A stretch of 51,762 bases of DNA, taken from positions 1 to 51,762 of the forward strand of contig JAKBBM010000008.1 of NCBI GenBank assembly GCA_021808545.1, written 5' to 3'. The first letter of the stretch is position 1. Each line of letters starts with the position of its first letter. This DNA comes from Pseudomonadota bacterium (GTDB lineage: Bacteria > Pseudomonadota > Alphaproteobacteria > Acetobacterales > Acetobacteraceae). The translations under genes and the position numbers were made by a program. Under the pieces are notes generated by a model. It was not told the origin of the DNA and searched no databases. It was given only the letters and a program-made list of their open reading frames with translations. Below, piece by piece: positions 1-8,830 of the stretch.

Positions 1-1028
1 TTGAAACCGGTGGCGTAGACGATGAGATCGAGTTCATGGAGCACGCCATCGCGTGTGCGTATCCCCTGCGGCTCAATGCCCACGATCCCGTCGGTGACCA
101 GCTCGGCATTCGGATGCTGAATAGCTTTATAATAGCCCGGCGCATGGATGAGCCGCTTACAACCCGCACGATAATCCGGCCGCAATTTCTCACGCAGAAC
201 AGGATCCTTGACGCTGGCTTCCAGATTTTCGCGTGCCACGGCCTCGGTCTGCATCATTGTTTCGGAACCGGCATCGATAATGGCTTCGGTCCAGCCCCAG
301 GCCAGTTCGAGATAAGTTGGGTCATTCTGCACGCTCTTAAGCAGCACCGGATCCGCCCGGAGGGCGTCTCGCTCCGCGTCGGAAAACGGATTATTGGGTG
401 TCGGCATAATCCATTGCGCGGTGCGCTGGAAATGTTTCAACCGGCCCGCGCGCGCGGCAAGAGCGGAGACAATCTGCACACCGGTTGAGCCGTTGCCGAT
501 AATGCCAATACGCCGCCCATCCAGCGGCACCGCGTGATCCCAGCGCGCGCTGTGGAAAGAAGGACCGGCAAAGGATTCCATGCCGGCGATCTGCGGATAG
601 CTCGGATGGTGCAAAACGCCGGTGGCGGCGATGACAATATCCGCCGCATCGCGCGTGCCACGCTTGGTTTCCAACTGCCAGCGCCCATCCTCGAATGCAC
701 AGCGCGTCACCTCCTCGCCAAAAGCGATATGCGCATCAATGCCATATTTGGCGACAACCCGCTCAAAATAAGCCTGAATCTCCGGACCGGGCGGAAAATA
801 GCGGCTCCAATCGGGATTGGGCTCGAACGAATAGGTATAGGCATGGGAGGGAACATCGCAGGTCAACCCGGGGTAGGTGTTTTCCCGCCAAGTCCCTCCG
901 ATTTTCTCTCCCTTTTCATAAATCCGGAAATTGGTGAGGCCAGCCTCGCGCAGTTTAATACCCGCCAGAATGCCAGCCATCCCAGCACCAATTACCACAA
1001 TACGTACACCGTTATGTTTCGTGCTCAT
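1..1028 (-). CDS. Flavin-containing (Baeyer-Villiger-type) monooxygenase, C-terminus cut by window edge
   Basis: This gene is absent from the ORF track because it runs off the left edge. I translated it from the reverse strand starting at ATG 1028 (MSTKHNGVRIVVIGAGMAG). It has an N-terminal FAD Rossmann motif GAGMAG, the Baeyer-Villiger fingerprint FAGPSFHSARW, a second NADPH Rossmann motif GNGSTG and, at the edge, the YATGF motif. Family members use FAD and NADPH to insert oxygen into ketones or to oxidise heteroatoms. About 342 residues are visible of an expected 480-550. The substrate is unknown. It is divergent from a TetR gene with a palindromic operator between them, so it is probably that regulator's target. 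Confidence 0.9.
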   Translation of the reverse strand, partial: MSTKHNGVRIVVIGAGMAGILAGIKLREAGLTNFRIYEKGEKIGGTWRENTYPGLTCDVPSHAYTYSFEPNPDWSRYFPPGPEIQAYFERVVAKYGIDAHIAFGEEVTRCAFEDGRWQLETKRGTRDAADIVIAATGVLHHPSYPQIAGMESFAGPSFHSARWDHAVPLDGRRIGIIGNGSTGVQIVSALAARAGRLKHFQRTAQWIMPTPNNPFSDAERDALRADPVLLKSVQNDPTYLELAWGWTEAIIDAGSETMMQTEAVARENLEASVKDPVLREKLRPDYRAGCKRLIHAPGYYKAIQHPNAELVTDGIVGIEPQGIRTRDGVLHELDLIVYATGF

Positions 1029-1110
1029 TTATTCATCCTTGGCGTTCGCTCTCCGGGGGCGTGCCCCAGGCGCGGCGGTTTTTATCAAGATATAACCGCG
1101 CCCTTACAAC

Positions 1111-1128
1111 TAACTGATTGTTCAGTTA
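1111..1128. promoter_or_regulatory. Probable TetR operator palindrome
   Basis: TAACTGA-TTGT-TCAGTTA is a perfect 7 bp inverted repeat around a 4 bp spacer. It lies in the 159 bp between the divergent monooxygenase and TetR genes. Size, symmetry and position fit an autoregulating TetR operator controlling both genes. Binding is inferred, not shown. Confidence 0.75.
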
Positions 1129-1187
1129 TAGAATTCGCCATCGCCGGTCAAGCCAGATCCCGGGCCATTCACCCCCTTGGAGCGCAA

Positions 1188-1916
1188 ATGCCAGAAAGCC
1201 TCTTGCCAAGCCGCGATGTTGGACTGAAAGCCCACGGCATGAAAAAACGCCTCGCTTTTGCCGACCGCACGCGTTCAATCGTCCAGGCGGCAACGGTTGT
1301 CTTCGCTGAACACGGATTCGAGCGGACGACAACCAAACAGCTCGCTCTGGCGGCCAAGGTATCGCCTGCATTGCTCTACGAACATTTTCCTTCGAAGGAG
1401 GCGCTATACCGCGCCGTACTGCGGCAATTGATCAAGGATCAGGATGCGCTGCTGGCGACATTGGCGGTCCGCCGGCCTGGCGAGGAGCCCGACGGCGCCA
1501 CCGGCCTCATTGTCATGCTGCACAGCTATTTCAGCGCCTGCGTACTCACCAATGCGCGGGACAGGAATGTGACGGCCCACCGTCTGCTGCTCAGGAGTCT
1601 GGCGAGCGACGGCACTTATGCCCGCCTGCTCTACCGGCGATCGCTGCGCAACAATGTCAACGGGCTTGCCACGGCCCTCGACGGCGCGCGCACGCACGGA
1701 CAAATCACCGGCGAGGCGTTTTCCGCGCCGACAGCGGCCGCCTTTATCGAGCATGTGGGATCGATGCTGCTCTCGACCCATTTATCCGACAAGCCCATCG
1801 CCCTTTATACCGAGACAGGGAATGAATTGGTCAAAAAGGCCGTCTTCTTCTGCGGACGTGGGCTGGGGCTCGCAAACGAAACCATCTCACGGATCTACGA
1901 GTTGCGCGGCCTTTAA
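1188..1916 (+). CDS. TetR/AcrR family transcriptional regulator
   Basis: The real gene is the C-terminal part of ORF 534..1916; the upstream part is antisense to the monooxygenase. I chose ATG 1188 because TTGGAG precedes it at 4-5 nt; ATG 1239 (MKKRLAF) is the alternative. The first about 70 residues form a TetR helix-turn-helix: RSIVQAATVVFAEHGFERTTTKQLA then ALLYEHFPSKEALYRAVL. The rest is a helical ligand-binding domain of about 160 residues with no recognised specificity. It is likely a repressor of the divergent flavin monooxygenase and of itself through the 1111-1128 palindrome, and the inducer is unknown. Confidence 0.9.
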   Translation: MPESLLPSRDVGLKAHGMKKRLAFADRTRSIVQAATVVFAEHGFERTTTKQLALAAKVSPALLYEHFPSKEALYRAVLRQLIKDQDALLATLAVRRPGEEPDGATGLIVMLHSYFSACVLTNARDRNVTAHRLLLRSLASDGTYARLLYRRSLRNNVNGLATALDGARTHGQITGEAFSAPTAAAFIEHVGSMLLSTHLSDKPIALYTETGNELVKKAVFFCGRGLGLANETISRIYELRGL

Positions 1917-2046
1917 GCCCCCCGGCACCACGGACTTTGGCGCAAAATCTGGGCTCAATGCCGTTTTGCGCGCGCAGACGGCTGAACTTGACCGATTTTA
2001 GGCGCACCGGCACGAAGGCATCGTTTAATGTCAGTCATCGGGAAAA

Positions 2047-2124
2047 TGGTCGGAGTGAGAGGATTCGAACCTCCGGCCCCTGCGTTCCGAACACAGTACT
2101 CTAACCAGGCTGAGCTACACTCCG
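2047..2124 (-). tRNA. tRNA-Pro (CGG anticodon)
   Basis: Read on the minus strand, the cloverleaf has acceptor arms CGGAGTG/CACTCCG, a D-arm GCTCAGCCTGGTTAGAG, an anticodon arm CTGTG-TTCGGAA-CGCAG with anticodon CGG, and a T-arm GGAGG-TTCGAAT-CCTCT. An A discriminator and CCA are encoded at the 3' end. The C1-G72 pair is typical of bacterial tRNA-Pro. Confidence 0.95.
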
Positions 2125-2265
2125 TCCCGCGAGCGTATAGCCGAACGACCGCTCCGCGCGCAAGAGGGCTTCACAAGAAAGCCTTTCCCCTCATTTTTCA
2201 AACACACATAAAGTGAAATCAATAAGTCCTGGCATTTTATAAAAGCGCCATGATAGGATTGACGT

Positions 2266-3063
2266 ATGTGCGTGATCTGCGACCCGTCCCGGCGCGGGCT
2301 ATTCCGCCTGGCGTTGGGGGCGGCGGCCGGTCTTGCCGCGCCAAGTGCCTTGCGCGCCGTCCCGGCCAAAAAACCTCTCATCATGCTCGATCCGGGCCAT
2401 GGCGGGCACGATCCGGGCGCCATCGCGTCTGATGGCGTGTTCGAAAAAACCCTGACCCTGGCCGCCGGGCTCGATCTGCGCCACGCGCTGCTGCGCACCG
2501 GGCGCTACCGGGTGATGATGACACGCACGCGCGACGTTTATGTCACGCTGGAAGGGCGCGTGGCCGACACAATCCGCGCCGGCGCCAACCTGTTTCTGTC
2601 CTTACATTGCGACCATCTGCCCGAGAATAAGCTGCGCGGCGCCTCGATCTTCACCTTGTCCAACACGGCTTCCGATAAGCTGGCCGCGCGCGTGGCGGCG
2701 GATGAAAACAGCGCTGATACCGACCACAGCCCGATTGCGGGCGTTTCGCCGCGCGTGGCGAATATTCTCGCCAGCCTGGAAACCAGGGCCACCAAGCTCG
2801 GCTCGAACAGCCTGGCCGAGGATATCCGCACATCCTTCCAAGGCGTTGTACCCATGCTGCCAGATCCGCACCGCAGCGCCAATTTCGCCGTCCTGCGCGA
2901 TCCTTCAACCCCCGCGGCACTGCTGGAAATGGGCTGCCTCAGCAACCCGCTCGATGAAAAGCGTCTGCACAGCCCACGCCACAGGCGCGAACTGGCTGAA
3001 AATCTGACCCGTGCGATCGACAGCTATTTCGCCAATTATGCTGGCCACCACATGGCGGGCTGA
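2266..3063 (+). CDS. amiC: N-acetylmuramoyl-L-alanine amidase (Amidase_3)
   Basis: This is a periplasmic zinc amidase that cleaves the amide bond between MurNAc and the stem peptide, as in daughter-cell separation. The N-terminus (residues about 8-34) carries SRRGLF followed by a hydrophobic Ala-rich stretch, which looks like a twin-arginine signal. Catalytic-domain motifs are LDPGHGGHDPGA (zinc ligands H45 and E60), LSLHCDH and ALLEMGCLSNPLDEKRL. There is no AMIN domain, so at 265 residues it is a short form. AGGA precedes the start. It lies 71 bp upstream of mrcA in the order amiC-mrcA-prfB, which is common in alphaproteobacteria. Confidence 0.92.
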   Translation: MCVICDPSRRGLFRLALGAAAGLAAPSALRAVPAKKPLIMLDPGHGGHDPGAIASDGVFEKTLTLAAGLDLRHALLRTGRYRVMMTRTRDVYVTLEGRVADTIRAGANLFLSLHCDHLPENKLRGASIFTLSNTASDKLAARVAADENSADTDHSPIAGVSPRVANILASLETRATKLGSNSLAEDIRTSFQGVVPMLPDPHRSANFAVLRDPSTPAALLEMGCLSNPLDEKRLHSPRHRRELAENLTRAIDSYFANYAGHHMAG

Positions 3064-3134
3064 CAAATATGGCTTGCGGCAAATTCATGCGGCATGTTCT
3101 CGCCGCCTTGCTCCGCAGATGCTAAGAGGCCCGC

Positions 3135-5774
3135 ATGTCCGACCCGAATGACGATTTTTCCGCTGGCCCGCGCATGGTACCGCCCCGCCGTTCACCTGAA
3201 CGCGCATCCAAGCCGCCCCGGCACACGCCGCCGCGGCGACGCAAAAGCCTTGCCGCGCGCATCGGCGGTCTACTCGTCTCCGGCCTGTACCGGGTGGTGT
3301 TTCTGGGCGCCATTCTTATCTTGCTCATCGGCGGCGGCGCGTTCTTTTATTTCTCGGCCGGACTGCCCAGCGTCGAATCGCTAAAAACCTACAAACCGCC
3401 GCTGGAAACCCGCCTCTATGCGAGCAATTTCCAGCAAATTGCCGCCTTTGGCAGCCAGCACAGCATCTATGTGCCCTATGATCAGATCCCGCCGATCGTC
3501 GCCAAGGCCTTCATCTCGGCCGAGGACCGGATGTTCTGGGTCGAGCCCGGCATCAACCCGCTTGCCATCATCCGCGCGGGGTTGGTCGACATCACCCGCA
3601 TCGGCTCCGGTCGGCGGCCGCTCGGGGCGTCCACCATCACCCAGCAAGTGGTCAAGAACATGCTGCTGGATAACCACATCACCTTCGCCACCAAGATCAA
3701 GGAAGCCCTGCTGGCCATGCGCGTCAGCCAGGTGATGAGCAAAAAACAAGTGCTCACCTTGTATCTTAACGAGGTCGATCTCGGCCAGAATTCCTTTGGC
3801 ATCGCCGCCGCGGCGCAAACCTATTTTGACAAACCGCTCAGCCAGCTCGACATCGCGCAAGCCGCCTCGCTCGCGGCCCTGCCCAAGGCGCCCACCACCT
3901 ACAACCCGTTCCTGCACCCCAAAGAGGCGCTGGCCCGGCGCAATTTCGTCATCAGCCGCATGTTGGCCGATGGCGCCATCACCAAGGCCGAGGCCGAGGC
4001 CGCCACAGCCGAGCCACTTTTGCCGCATGCCGAGGGGCCACGCCAAACCGTGCCCGATGCCGGTTATTTCGCCGATGCGGTCAAGGCCGAGCTGGTGCAG
4101 CGTTTTGGCGCGCAAATGGTCAATACGGGCGGGCTGATCGTGCATACCAGTCTGAACCCGAAATTGCAGCGCGCCGCAACCAGGGCCCTGCGTAATGAGC
4201 TGGAGCGCTACGATCATGAATATGATGGCTGGCACGGGCTGATCACGCGTCTGACCGCCCCGGACCTCGCCCAGACCTGGCAGGCGGATCTGGCCAAGCA
4301 GCCAACCCCGGCCGGCATGCGTCCGGGCTGGCGTATTGGCGTTGTGCTGAAGGCCGATGCCCGCGCCGCCACAATCGGCACCACCAACCCCAAAACCGGC
4401 GCGAATGAAATCGGCACCCTGAAGCTGGACAATATGCGCTGGGCCCGCCCGCGCGGGAAAAACGGGCTTGGTCCGCGCCCCACGGCCGTCTCGGATATTT
4501 TCAAGCCCGGCGATGTCATCATGGTCTCGGGCAATGGCGACAAGCTGGCGCCGGAGCAAATCCCACTGGTGCAGGGCGCGCTCATCTCCATGGCCCCGCG
4601 CACCGGCCGCGTGCTCGCCATGGTTGGCGGCTGGAGCCATGATCTCAGCCCCTTCAACCGTGTCATCCAGGCGCAGCGCCAACCCGGCTCCTCGGTCAAG
4701 CCGTTTGTCTACCTCACCGCCATGGAGCAAGGCATCCAGCCCGACGCGCCCGTGCTCGACGCGCCTTTCGTGCAGCGCATGCCCAACGGCACCGTCTATC
4801 GCCCCGGCAATTACGAGGACACATTCCAAGGCCCGGTGCCGATTTTCCACGCGCTGGAGCAGTCGCTCAATCTCGCGACCCTGCATCTCACCCGCGAGAT
4901 CGGGCTCGATAATGTCGCCACCACCTTCCAGAATTTTGGCATCGTGGACCAAATGCCGCCTTATTACCCCTCCGCCATTGGCGCCATAGACACCACTTTA
5001 TGGAAAATGGCCGCCGGCTACGCCGCGTTGGATGAATATGGCCGCCAAGTCACCCCTACCCTGATCGACAGCGTCACCAATCCTGATGGCACGGTGCTCT
5101 ACCAGTCGCCTGGCCAGAGTTGCGATAATTGCGTCAACGGCACGCCCAGCCAGCCGCCGGTGCTCGAACAATCCGGCCGCCAGCTCGCCGATCCAGATTC
5201 GGATTTTCAGATGATCACGATGATGGAAGGCGTGACCAAGCGCGGCACCGGCATACCCGCGGTGAAAAACATTGCCCAACCCGTGGCGGGCAAAACCGGC
5301 ACCACCAATAATTTCAACGATGCCTGGTTCATGGGCTTCACGCCTGGCATCGTCACCGGCTGCTGGATCGGGTTCGACACGCCTTCCAGCCTTGGCAATA
5401 ACGAAACCGGCGGCAATGTCTGCGGGCCGGCCTGGAACAGCTATATGAAAGTGGCGCTGGCCGACCAGCCCGTGATCGATTTCGCCGTGCCGCCCGGCAT
5501 GACCCTGCAAAAAACGCCCGAGCCCGACGGCGCCATGGTCACCGAGGCCTTCAAGCCCGGCCAATCGCCCGGCGCGCAGGCGCAAAACTCCCTGCTCGGC
5601 GGCGCGGATAATCTGACTGGCGCGGATAACGGCCCAGCGCCATCCGGTAACGGCACCGGTACCGGCAACGCCGCGCCTCCTGGCGCCGGTGCAACACCCG
5701 GCACGCCAGCGGTGCCGCCCATGCCGCAATCCGCCCCCTCGGCGATCGATAAGTCGCTCGGCGGTCTGTACTAA
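3135..5774 (+). CDS. mrcA: Penicillin-binding protein 1A, bifunctional transglycosylase/transpeptidase
   Basis: This class A PBP polymerises and cross-links peptidoglycan at the inner membrane. A basic, Pro-rich cytoplasmic tail (1-45) is followed by one membrane segment (about 52-74). The GT51 domain includes catalytic Glu in SAEDRMFW (E130) and LGASTITQQVVKN. The transpeptidase domain has SxxK (S519 in GSSVKPF), SLN, and KTGT (K720). An OB-like insertion lies between the two domains. The last about 60 residues are Ala/Gly/Pro-rich and probably disordered. The 879-residue length is normal for alphaproteobacterial PBP1A. AGAGG precedes the ATG. prfB starts 28 bp downstream. Confidence 0.96.
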   Translation: MSDPNDDFSAGPRMVPPRRSPERASKPPRHTPPRRRKSLAARIGGLLVSGLYRVVFLGAILILLIGGGAFFYFSAGLPSVESLKTYKPPLETRLYASNFQQIAAFGSQHSIYVPYDQIPPIVAKAFISAEDRMFWVEPGINPLAIIRAGLVDITRIGSGRRPLGASTITQQVVKNMLLDNHITFATKIKEALLAMRVSQVMSKKQVLTLYLNEVDLGQNSFGIAAAAQTYFDKPLSQLDIAQAASLAALPKAPTTYNPFLHPKEALARRNFVISRMLADGAITKAEAEAATAEPLLPHAEGPRQTVPDAGYFADAVKAELVQRFGAQMVNTGGLIVHTSLNPKLQRAATRALRNELERYDHEYDGWHGLITRLTAPDLAQTWQADLAKQPTPAGMRPGWRIGVVLKADARAATIGTTNPKTGANEIGTLKLDNMRWARPRGKNGLGPRPTAVSDIFKPGDVIMVSGNGDKLAPEQIPLVQGALISMAPRTGRVLAMVGGWSHDLSPFNRVIQAQRQPGSSVKPFVYLTAMEQGIQPDAPVLDAPFVQRMPNGTVYRPGNYEDTFQGPVPIFHALEQSLNLATLHLTREIGLDNVATTFQNFGIVDQMPPYYPSAIGAIDTTLWKMAAGYAALDEYGRQVTPTLIDSVTNPDGTVLYQSPGQSCDNCVNGTPSQPPVLEQSGRQLADPDSDFQMITMMEGVTKRGTGIPAVKNIAQPVAGKTGTTNNFNDAWFMGFTPGIVTGCWIGFDTPSSLGNNETGGNVCGPAWNSYMKVALADQPVIDFAVPPGMTLQKTPEPDGAMVTEAFKPGQSPGAQAQNSLLGGADNLTGADNGPAPSGNGTGTGNAAPPGAGATPGTPAVPPMPQSAPSAIDKSLGGLY

Positions 5775-5802
5775 CCCGCGCCGGCTGGAGTAGAGAGGGC
5801 GA

Positions 5803-6934
5803 ATGTCCGCTGAATCAGACCAATTGAATGAGCAGATCGGCCGCTCGGTCGCCCTGCTGAGGAGGCATCTTTGACTGGGATGCCGCTGTCCTCAAGCTTG
5901 AGGAACTGAACCACCGCGCCGAGGATCCGAACCTTTGGAACGACGCCGATGCCGCCCAGGCGGTGATGCGCGAGCGCACCCGCCTGTCCTCGATGGTCGA
6001 TGGTGTGCGCAAGCTCGAAACCGAAACGCGTGACGCGCTGGAGCTGATCGAACTGGCCGAGGCCGAGGGCGATGAGACCATGGTGGCCGACGGTATCGCC
6101 ACGCTCGAGCAACTCGCCGCCGCAGTGAAGCAGAAGGAAATCGAATCCCTGCTCTCCGGCGAGGCCGATGGCCGCGATGCCTTCATGGAAATCAATGCCG
6201 GGGCCGGCGGCACCGAGGCGCAGGACTGGGCGCAAATGCTGGCCCGCATGTACACGCGCTGGGCAGAGGCGCATGGCTTCAAGGTCGAAATCCTCGATGA
6301 ATCCGAAGGCGAGCAGGCCGGCATCAAATCCGTATCGATGCAGATTTCCGGCCCCAACGCCTATGGCTGGCTGAAGACCGAGGCCGGGGTGCACCGGCTG
6401 GTCCGCATCTCGCCGTTTGATGCCAATGCACGGCGCCAGACCAGCTTTGCCAGTGTCTGGGTGTATCCGGTGGTGGATGACAGTATCGAGATCGAGATCA
6501 ACCCGGCGGATCTGAAGGTGGATACGTTCCGTGCCTCAGGCGCTGGTGGTCAGCACGTGAACAAGACCGAATCCGCGATCCGCATCACCCACGTGCCCTC
6601 GGGCATCATCGTGGCCTGCCAGACCGACCGTTCCCAGCACCGCAACCGTGCCACCGCCATGAACATGCTGAAGGCGCGGCTGTATGAGCAGGAGCTGCAA
6701 AAGCGCGAAGCCGCCGCCGCCGCCACCGAGGCCGCGAAAACCGAAATCGGCTGGGGCCACCAGATCCGCTCTTACGTGCTGGCCCCCTACCAGCTGGTGA
6801 AGGATCTGCGCACCAATTACGAGAGCGGCAACCCGCAGGCGGTGCTGGATGGCGCGTTGGATCCCTTCATGGCGGCCTCGCTTGCCGCCCGGGTTGGCGC
6901 GACAAGGTCCGAAGCCTCGGCCATGGCCGAGTAA
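5803..6934 (+). CDS. prfB: Peptide chain release factor 2, expressed by programmed +1 frameshift
   Basis: RF2 recognises UGA and UAA codons. The coding sequence is split: ATG 5803 opens a 23-codon reading frame ending CTT-TGA (TGA 5872-5874), and the main frame resumes at GAC 5873. Joined as 5803..5871 plus 5873..6934, it gives 376 residues, the usual RF2 length. The ORF track shows only an internal start at 5963. Key motifs are SPF (RISPFDANARR), the UGA-recognition tripeptide, and GGQ (GAGGQHVNKTES), which triggers peptidyl-tRNA hydrolysis. It follows mrcA closely and ends in a strong bidirectional terminator. Confidence 0.96.
5860..5874 (+). promoter_or_regulatory. prfB +1 programmed frameshift signal
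   Basis: AGGAGG-CAT-CTT-TGA-C: an internal Shine-Dalgarno sits 3 nt before the slippery CTT, with an in-frame UGA followed by C. This is the classic RF2 autoregulatory arrangement, in which low RF2 lets the ribosome pause at UGA and slip +1 into the main frame. Confidence 0.95.
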
Positions 6935-6945
6935 CCACATAAAAC

Positions 6946-6980
6946 CGGGCGGCCCAGACGGAGCCGCCCGTTTTGTTTTC
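6946..6980. terminator. Bidirectional terminator between prfB and the LpxR-like gene
   Basis: CGGGCGGC and GCCGCCCG form a perfect 8 bp stem with a 9 nt loop, followed by TTTTGTTTT on the plus strand. The stem is preceded by AAAAC, which gives GTTTTA on the minus strand. It separates two convergent genes and probably stops both. Confidence 0.88.
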
Positions 6981-7989
6981 AGAACCGGGCCGAGATCGCG
7001 ACCGAGCCGTACTGGAAGGCCGGGGCCGAGCCATGGAATTCCGGTGTCTCGAATGTCTCCACCGCTGAGATTCGCACGCCGCGATAAATAATCGCCCCGC
7101 CAATCTCTAAATCCCCTTGCAGCGGAATCAGCGATGCATGCCGGCTGGCGGTAAAATCATTCCCCTGGATCAACATATTATGCGCCACCACGCGGCCCAG
7201 CGCGCCGGCGAACACGTACCAGACCAGCGGCCGGGTTGGGGTGTAGGCATCGGTGCCAGAGAGCTGCGGCTGGATGAGGGCAGGCCCAAAATCTGAATGC
7301 AGCCCCTGGCCAAAGCGCACAATCCCGCCGGCCTGGGCATAAATTTCAGTATTGCCGGCCTGAGCCGAGATTTGCGGCAACGCCTGCACGCCCAGCCCAT
7401 TGCCGAAATCGAGCAGATCGGCCCGCCAGATGCGCGCGCCGGAAACATCCAGAGTCGGCTCATTATGAAGCTGATAATGCCAGCCGCGATTGGGCGTCTG
7501 GCCGATAATTTCATGAAACCCGTTCTGCACGCTCTGTCCCAGCGCCGCCGGCCCCACAATGCCCACAGCCAGACCCGCCACGCTGCGCGTACTTATCGTG
7601 TCCTGGATCAAGCTGAACCTGACTGACAAATCCCCAGCATAGGGGCGGTCATTCGGGTTGGGATTGTAGAGCTGCGTATCGGTGGGCGTGAAGATCACCT
7701 GTTGCAGGTCGATCTCCATGCGCTGCGTGCCGGGCCCAAAAAACTGGCGGCCAAGGCCGCTGACAAAACCAGGCAGATCCCCCGTTGGGCTCACATAACC
7801 CAGGCGCAGGCCATTTGTATAAAGCTCGTCCGTGCTGGGCACGGAGAGCGCATCATTTTCCAGCTGCGCGGTCACGATGCTCGCCGGATCGGGCGGCGGC
7901 GGCTGATTCTGCGCGCGCGCGGCATAGGGCAGCGCCAACAGGGTAAGAGACGCAAAGGCGACGAAACGAGTACGTGACACGATTTTCAT
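6979..7989 (-). CDS. Lipid A deacylase, LpxR family (DUF2219)
   Basis: This is a predicted outer-membrane beta-barrel hydrolase that removes the 3'-acyloxyacyl group of lipid A in LpxR homologues. It has a signal peptide (1-26, ending ARA-Q). Family motifs are LENDAL (N45-D46, matching the LpxR active-site Asn-Asp), DELYTNGLRLGY, NPNDRPYAG and GFHEIIG (H159, probable catalytic His). It ends in an aromatic beta-strand terminating in Phe (VAISARF), as expected for BAM-inserted barrels. The 336-residue length fits the family. Activity on this organism's lipid A is inferred. It is transcribed alone. Confidence 0.85.
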   Translation of the reverse strand: MKIVSRTRFVAFASLTLLALPYAARAQNQPPPPDPASIVTAQLENDALSVPSTDELYTNGLRLGYVSPTGDLPGFVSGLGRQFFGPGTQRMEIDLQQVIFTPTDTQLYNPNPNDRPYAGDLSVRFSLIQDTISTRSVAGLAVGIVGPAALGQSVQNGFHEIIGQTPNRGWHYQLHNEPTLDVSGARIWRADLLDFGNGLGVQALPQISAQAGNTEIYAQAGGIVRFGQGLHSDFGPALIQPQLSGTDAYTPTRPLVWYVFAGALGRVVAHNMLIQGNDFTASRHASLIPLQGDLEIGGAIIYRGVRISAVETFETPEFHGSAPAFQYGSVAISARF

Positions 7990-8052
7990 GAACCTTTTAT
8001 TCGGAGTGACATGCTGATGTTACAAGATGTCAAGAAACATGCCAGATCCAAA

Positions 8053-8721
8053 TCATGCTTCCAGGCTGGTGCATAAAGCTAAATCGAGCAACCGCTCCAA
8101 GATTTCGGTTTCCTGCGCTCCGGCAATGGCATGCTCGCCATCAATCAAAAAACAGGGCACACCATTGATTCCGAGCTTATGAGCATGCAAATTTTCGGCA
8201 TGCACCAGCTCAATCCCGGTGCCCTCGGCCAGGAATGAAGCCACCGCCGTCTCATTCATTCCCAAATCAGCAACCAGACCCGCCAGAACGGCATGGCTTC
8301 CAATATCCAACCCTTGCACGAAATGGGCGGCGAAAATGCGCCGCACCAGCACGTCGGCCAGCCCTTCCTTCGTGGCCTCGCGCACCAGGCGGTGCGCGTC
8401 CACGCTGCTGGGGGTCCGTCCAATGGCGGAAAAATTGAACACGATCCCTTCCGCCGCCGCCAGCTCGGCAATGGATGTATAAAGGCGCCGGGCGCGGTCT
8501 TCAGCGCCAAATTTGCGAATCAGATAGTCGGCCCGGGCCATTCCCCCACGGGGCATATCCGGGTTCAGCAAAAAGGGCCGCCAGCTTAAGGTAACATCTA
8601 AATCCCGCCGCCGATCGAGCAGCCGCAAAAGGCGCTGCACGCCCAGATAACACCAGGGGCAGACGAAATCGAACACGACCTCAACCACAAGCCGCGCCGG
8701 CAAGGGGGCCAGACTATTCAT
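8053..8721 (-). CDS. DsbA-family oxidoreductase, FrnE/2-hydroxychromene-2-carboxylate isomerase-like
   Basis: This cytoplasmic thioredoxin-fold protein has a CPWC motif (C21-C24 in FDFVCPWCYLG) and no signal peptide. An inserted helical domain contains SSVDAHRLVREA. The C-terminus INGVPCFLIDGEHAIAGAQ has the cis-Pro loop and the typical FrnE ending. I start at ATG 8721 (MNSLAPL), preceded by AAGGA, rather than the track's 8784. The 222-residue length is normal. Homologues are disulfide oxidoreductases or isomerases, and the natural substrate here cannot be told from the sequence. Confidence 0.85.
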   Translation of the reverse strand: MNSLAPLPARLVVEVVFDFVCPWCYLGVQRLLRLLDRRRDLDVTLSWRPFLLNPDMPRGGMARADYLIRKFGAEDRARRLYTSIAELAAAEGIVFNFSAIGRTPSSVDAHRLVREATKEGLADVLVRRIFAAHFVQGLDIGSHAVLAGLVADLGMNETAVASFLAEGTGIELVHAENLHAHKLGINGVPCFLIDGEHAIAGAQETEILERLLDLALCTSLEA

Positions 8722-8830
8722 CGTCCTTGTTTCTACCTCATTCCCATCCCGCGCGCGAGATGTTTGATACCGCCAGCCCCGCACGCGGCCACGCGGGGCT
8801 GGGTTAGACCCTCATATTTGAATCGCGAGA

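Noticed and set aside
534-1187. N-terminal 218 residues of ORF 534..1916
   Set aside because: Antisense to the monooxygenase and unlike any TetR N-terminus; the HTH begins near 1239 and a good RBS precedes ATG 1188.
3381-4952. 523-residue minus-strand ORF
   Set aside because: Fully antisense to mrcA, His/Gly/Arg-rich composition typical of high-GC shadow frames.
8773-8802. Perfect 10 bp stem CCAGCCCCGC/GCGGGGCTGG as a terminator
   Set aside because: No U-tract on either strand; it could protect the 3' end of the EF-hand mRNA, but termination is not supported.
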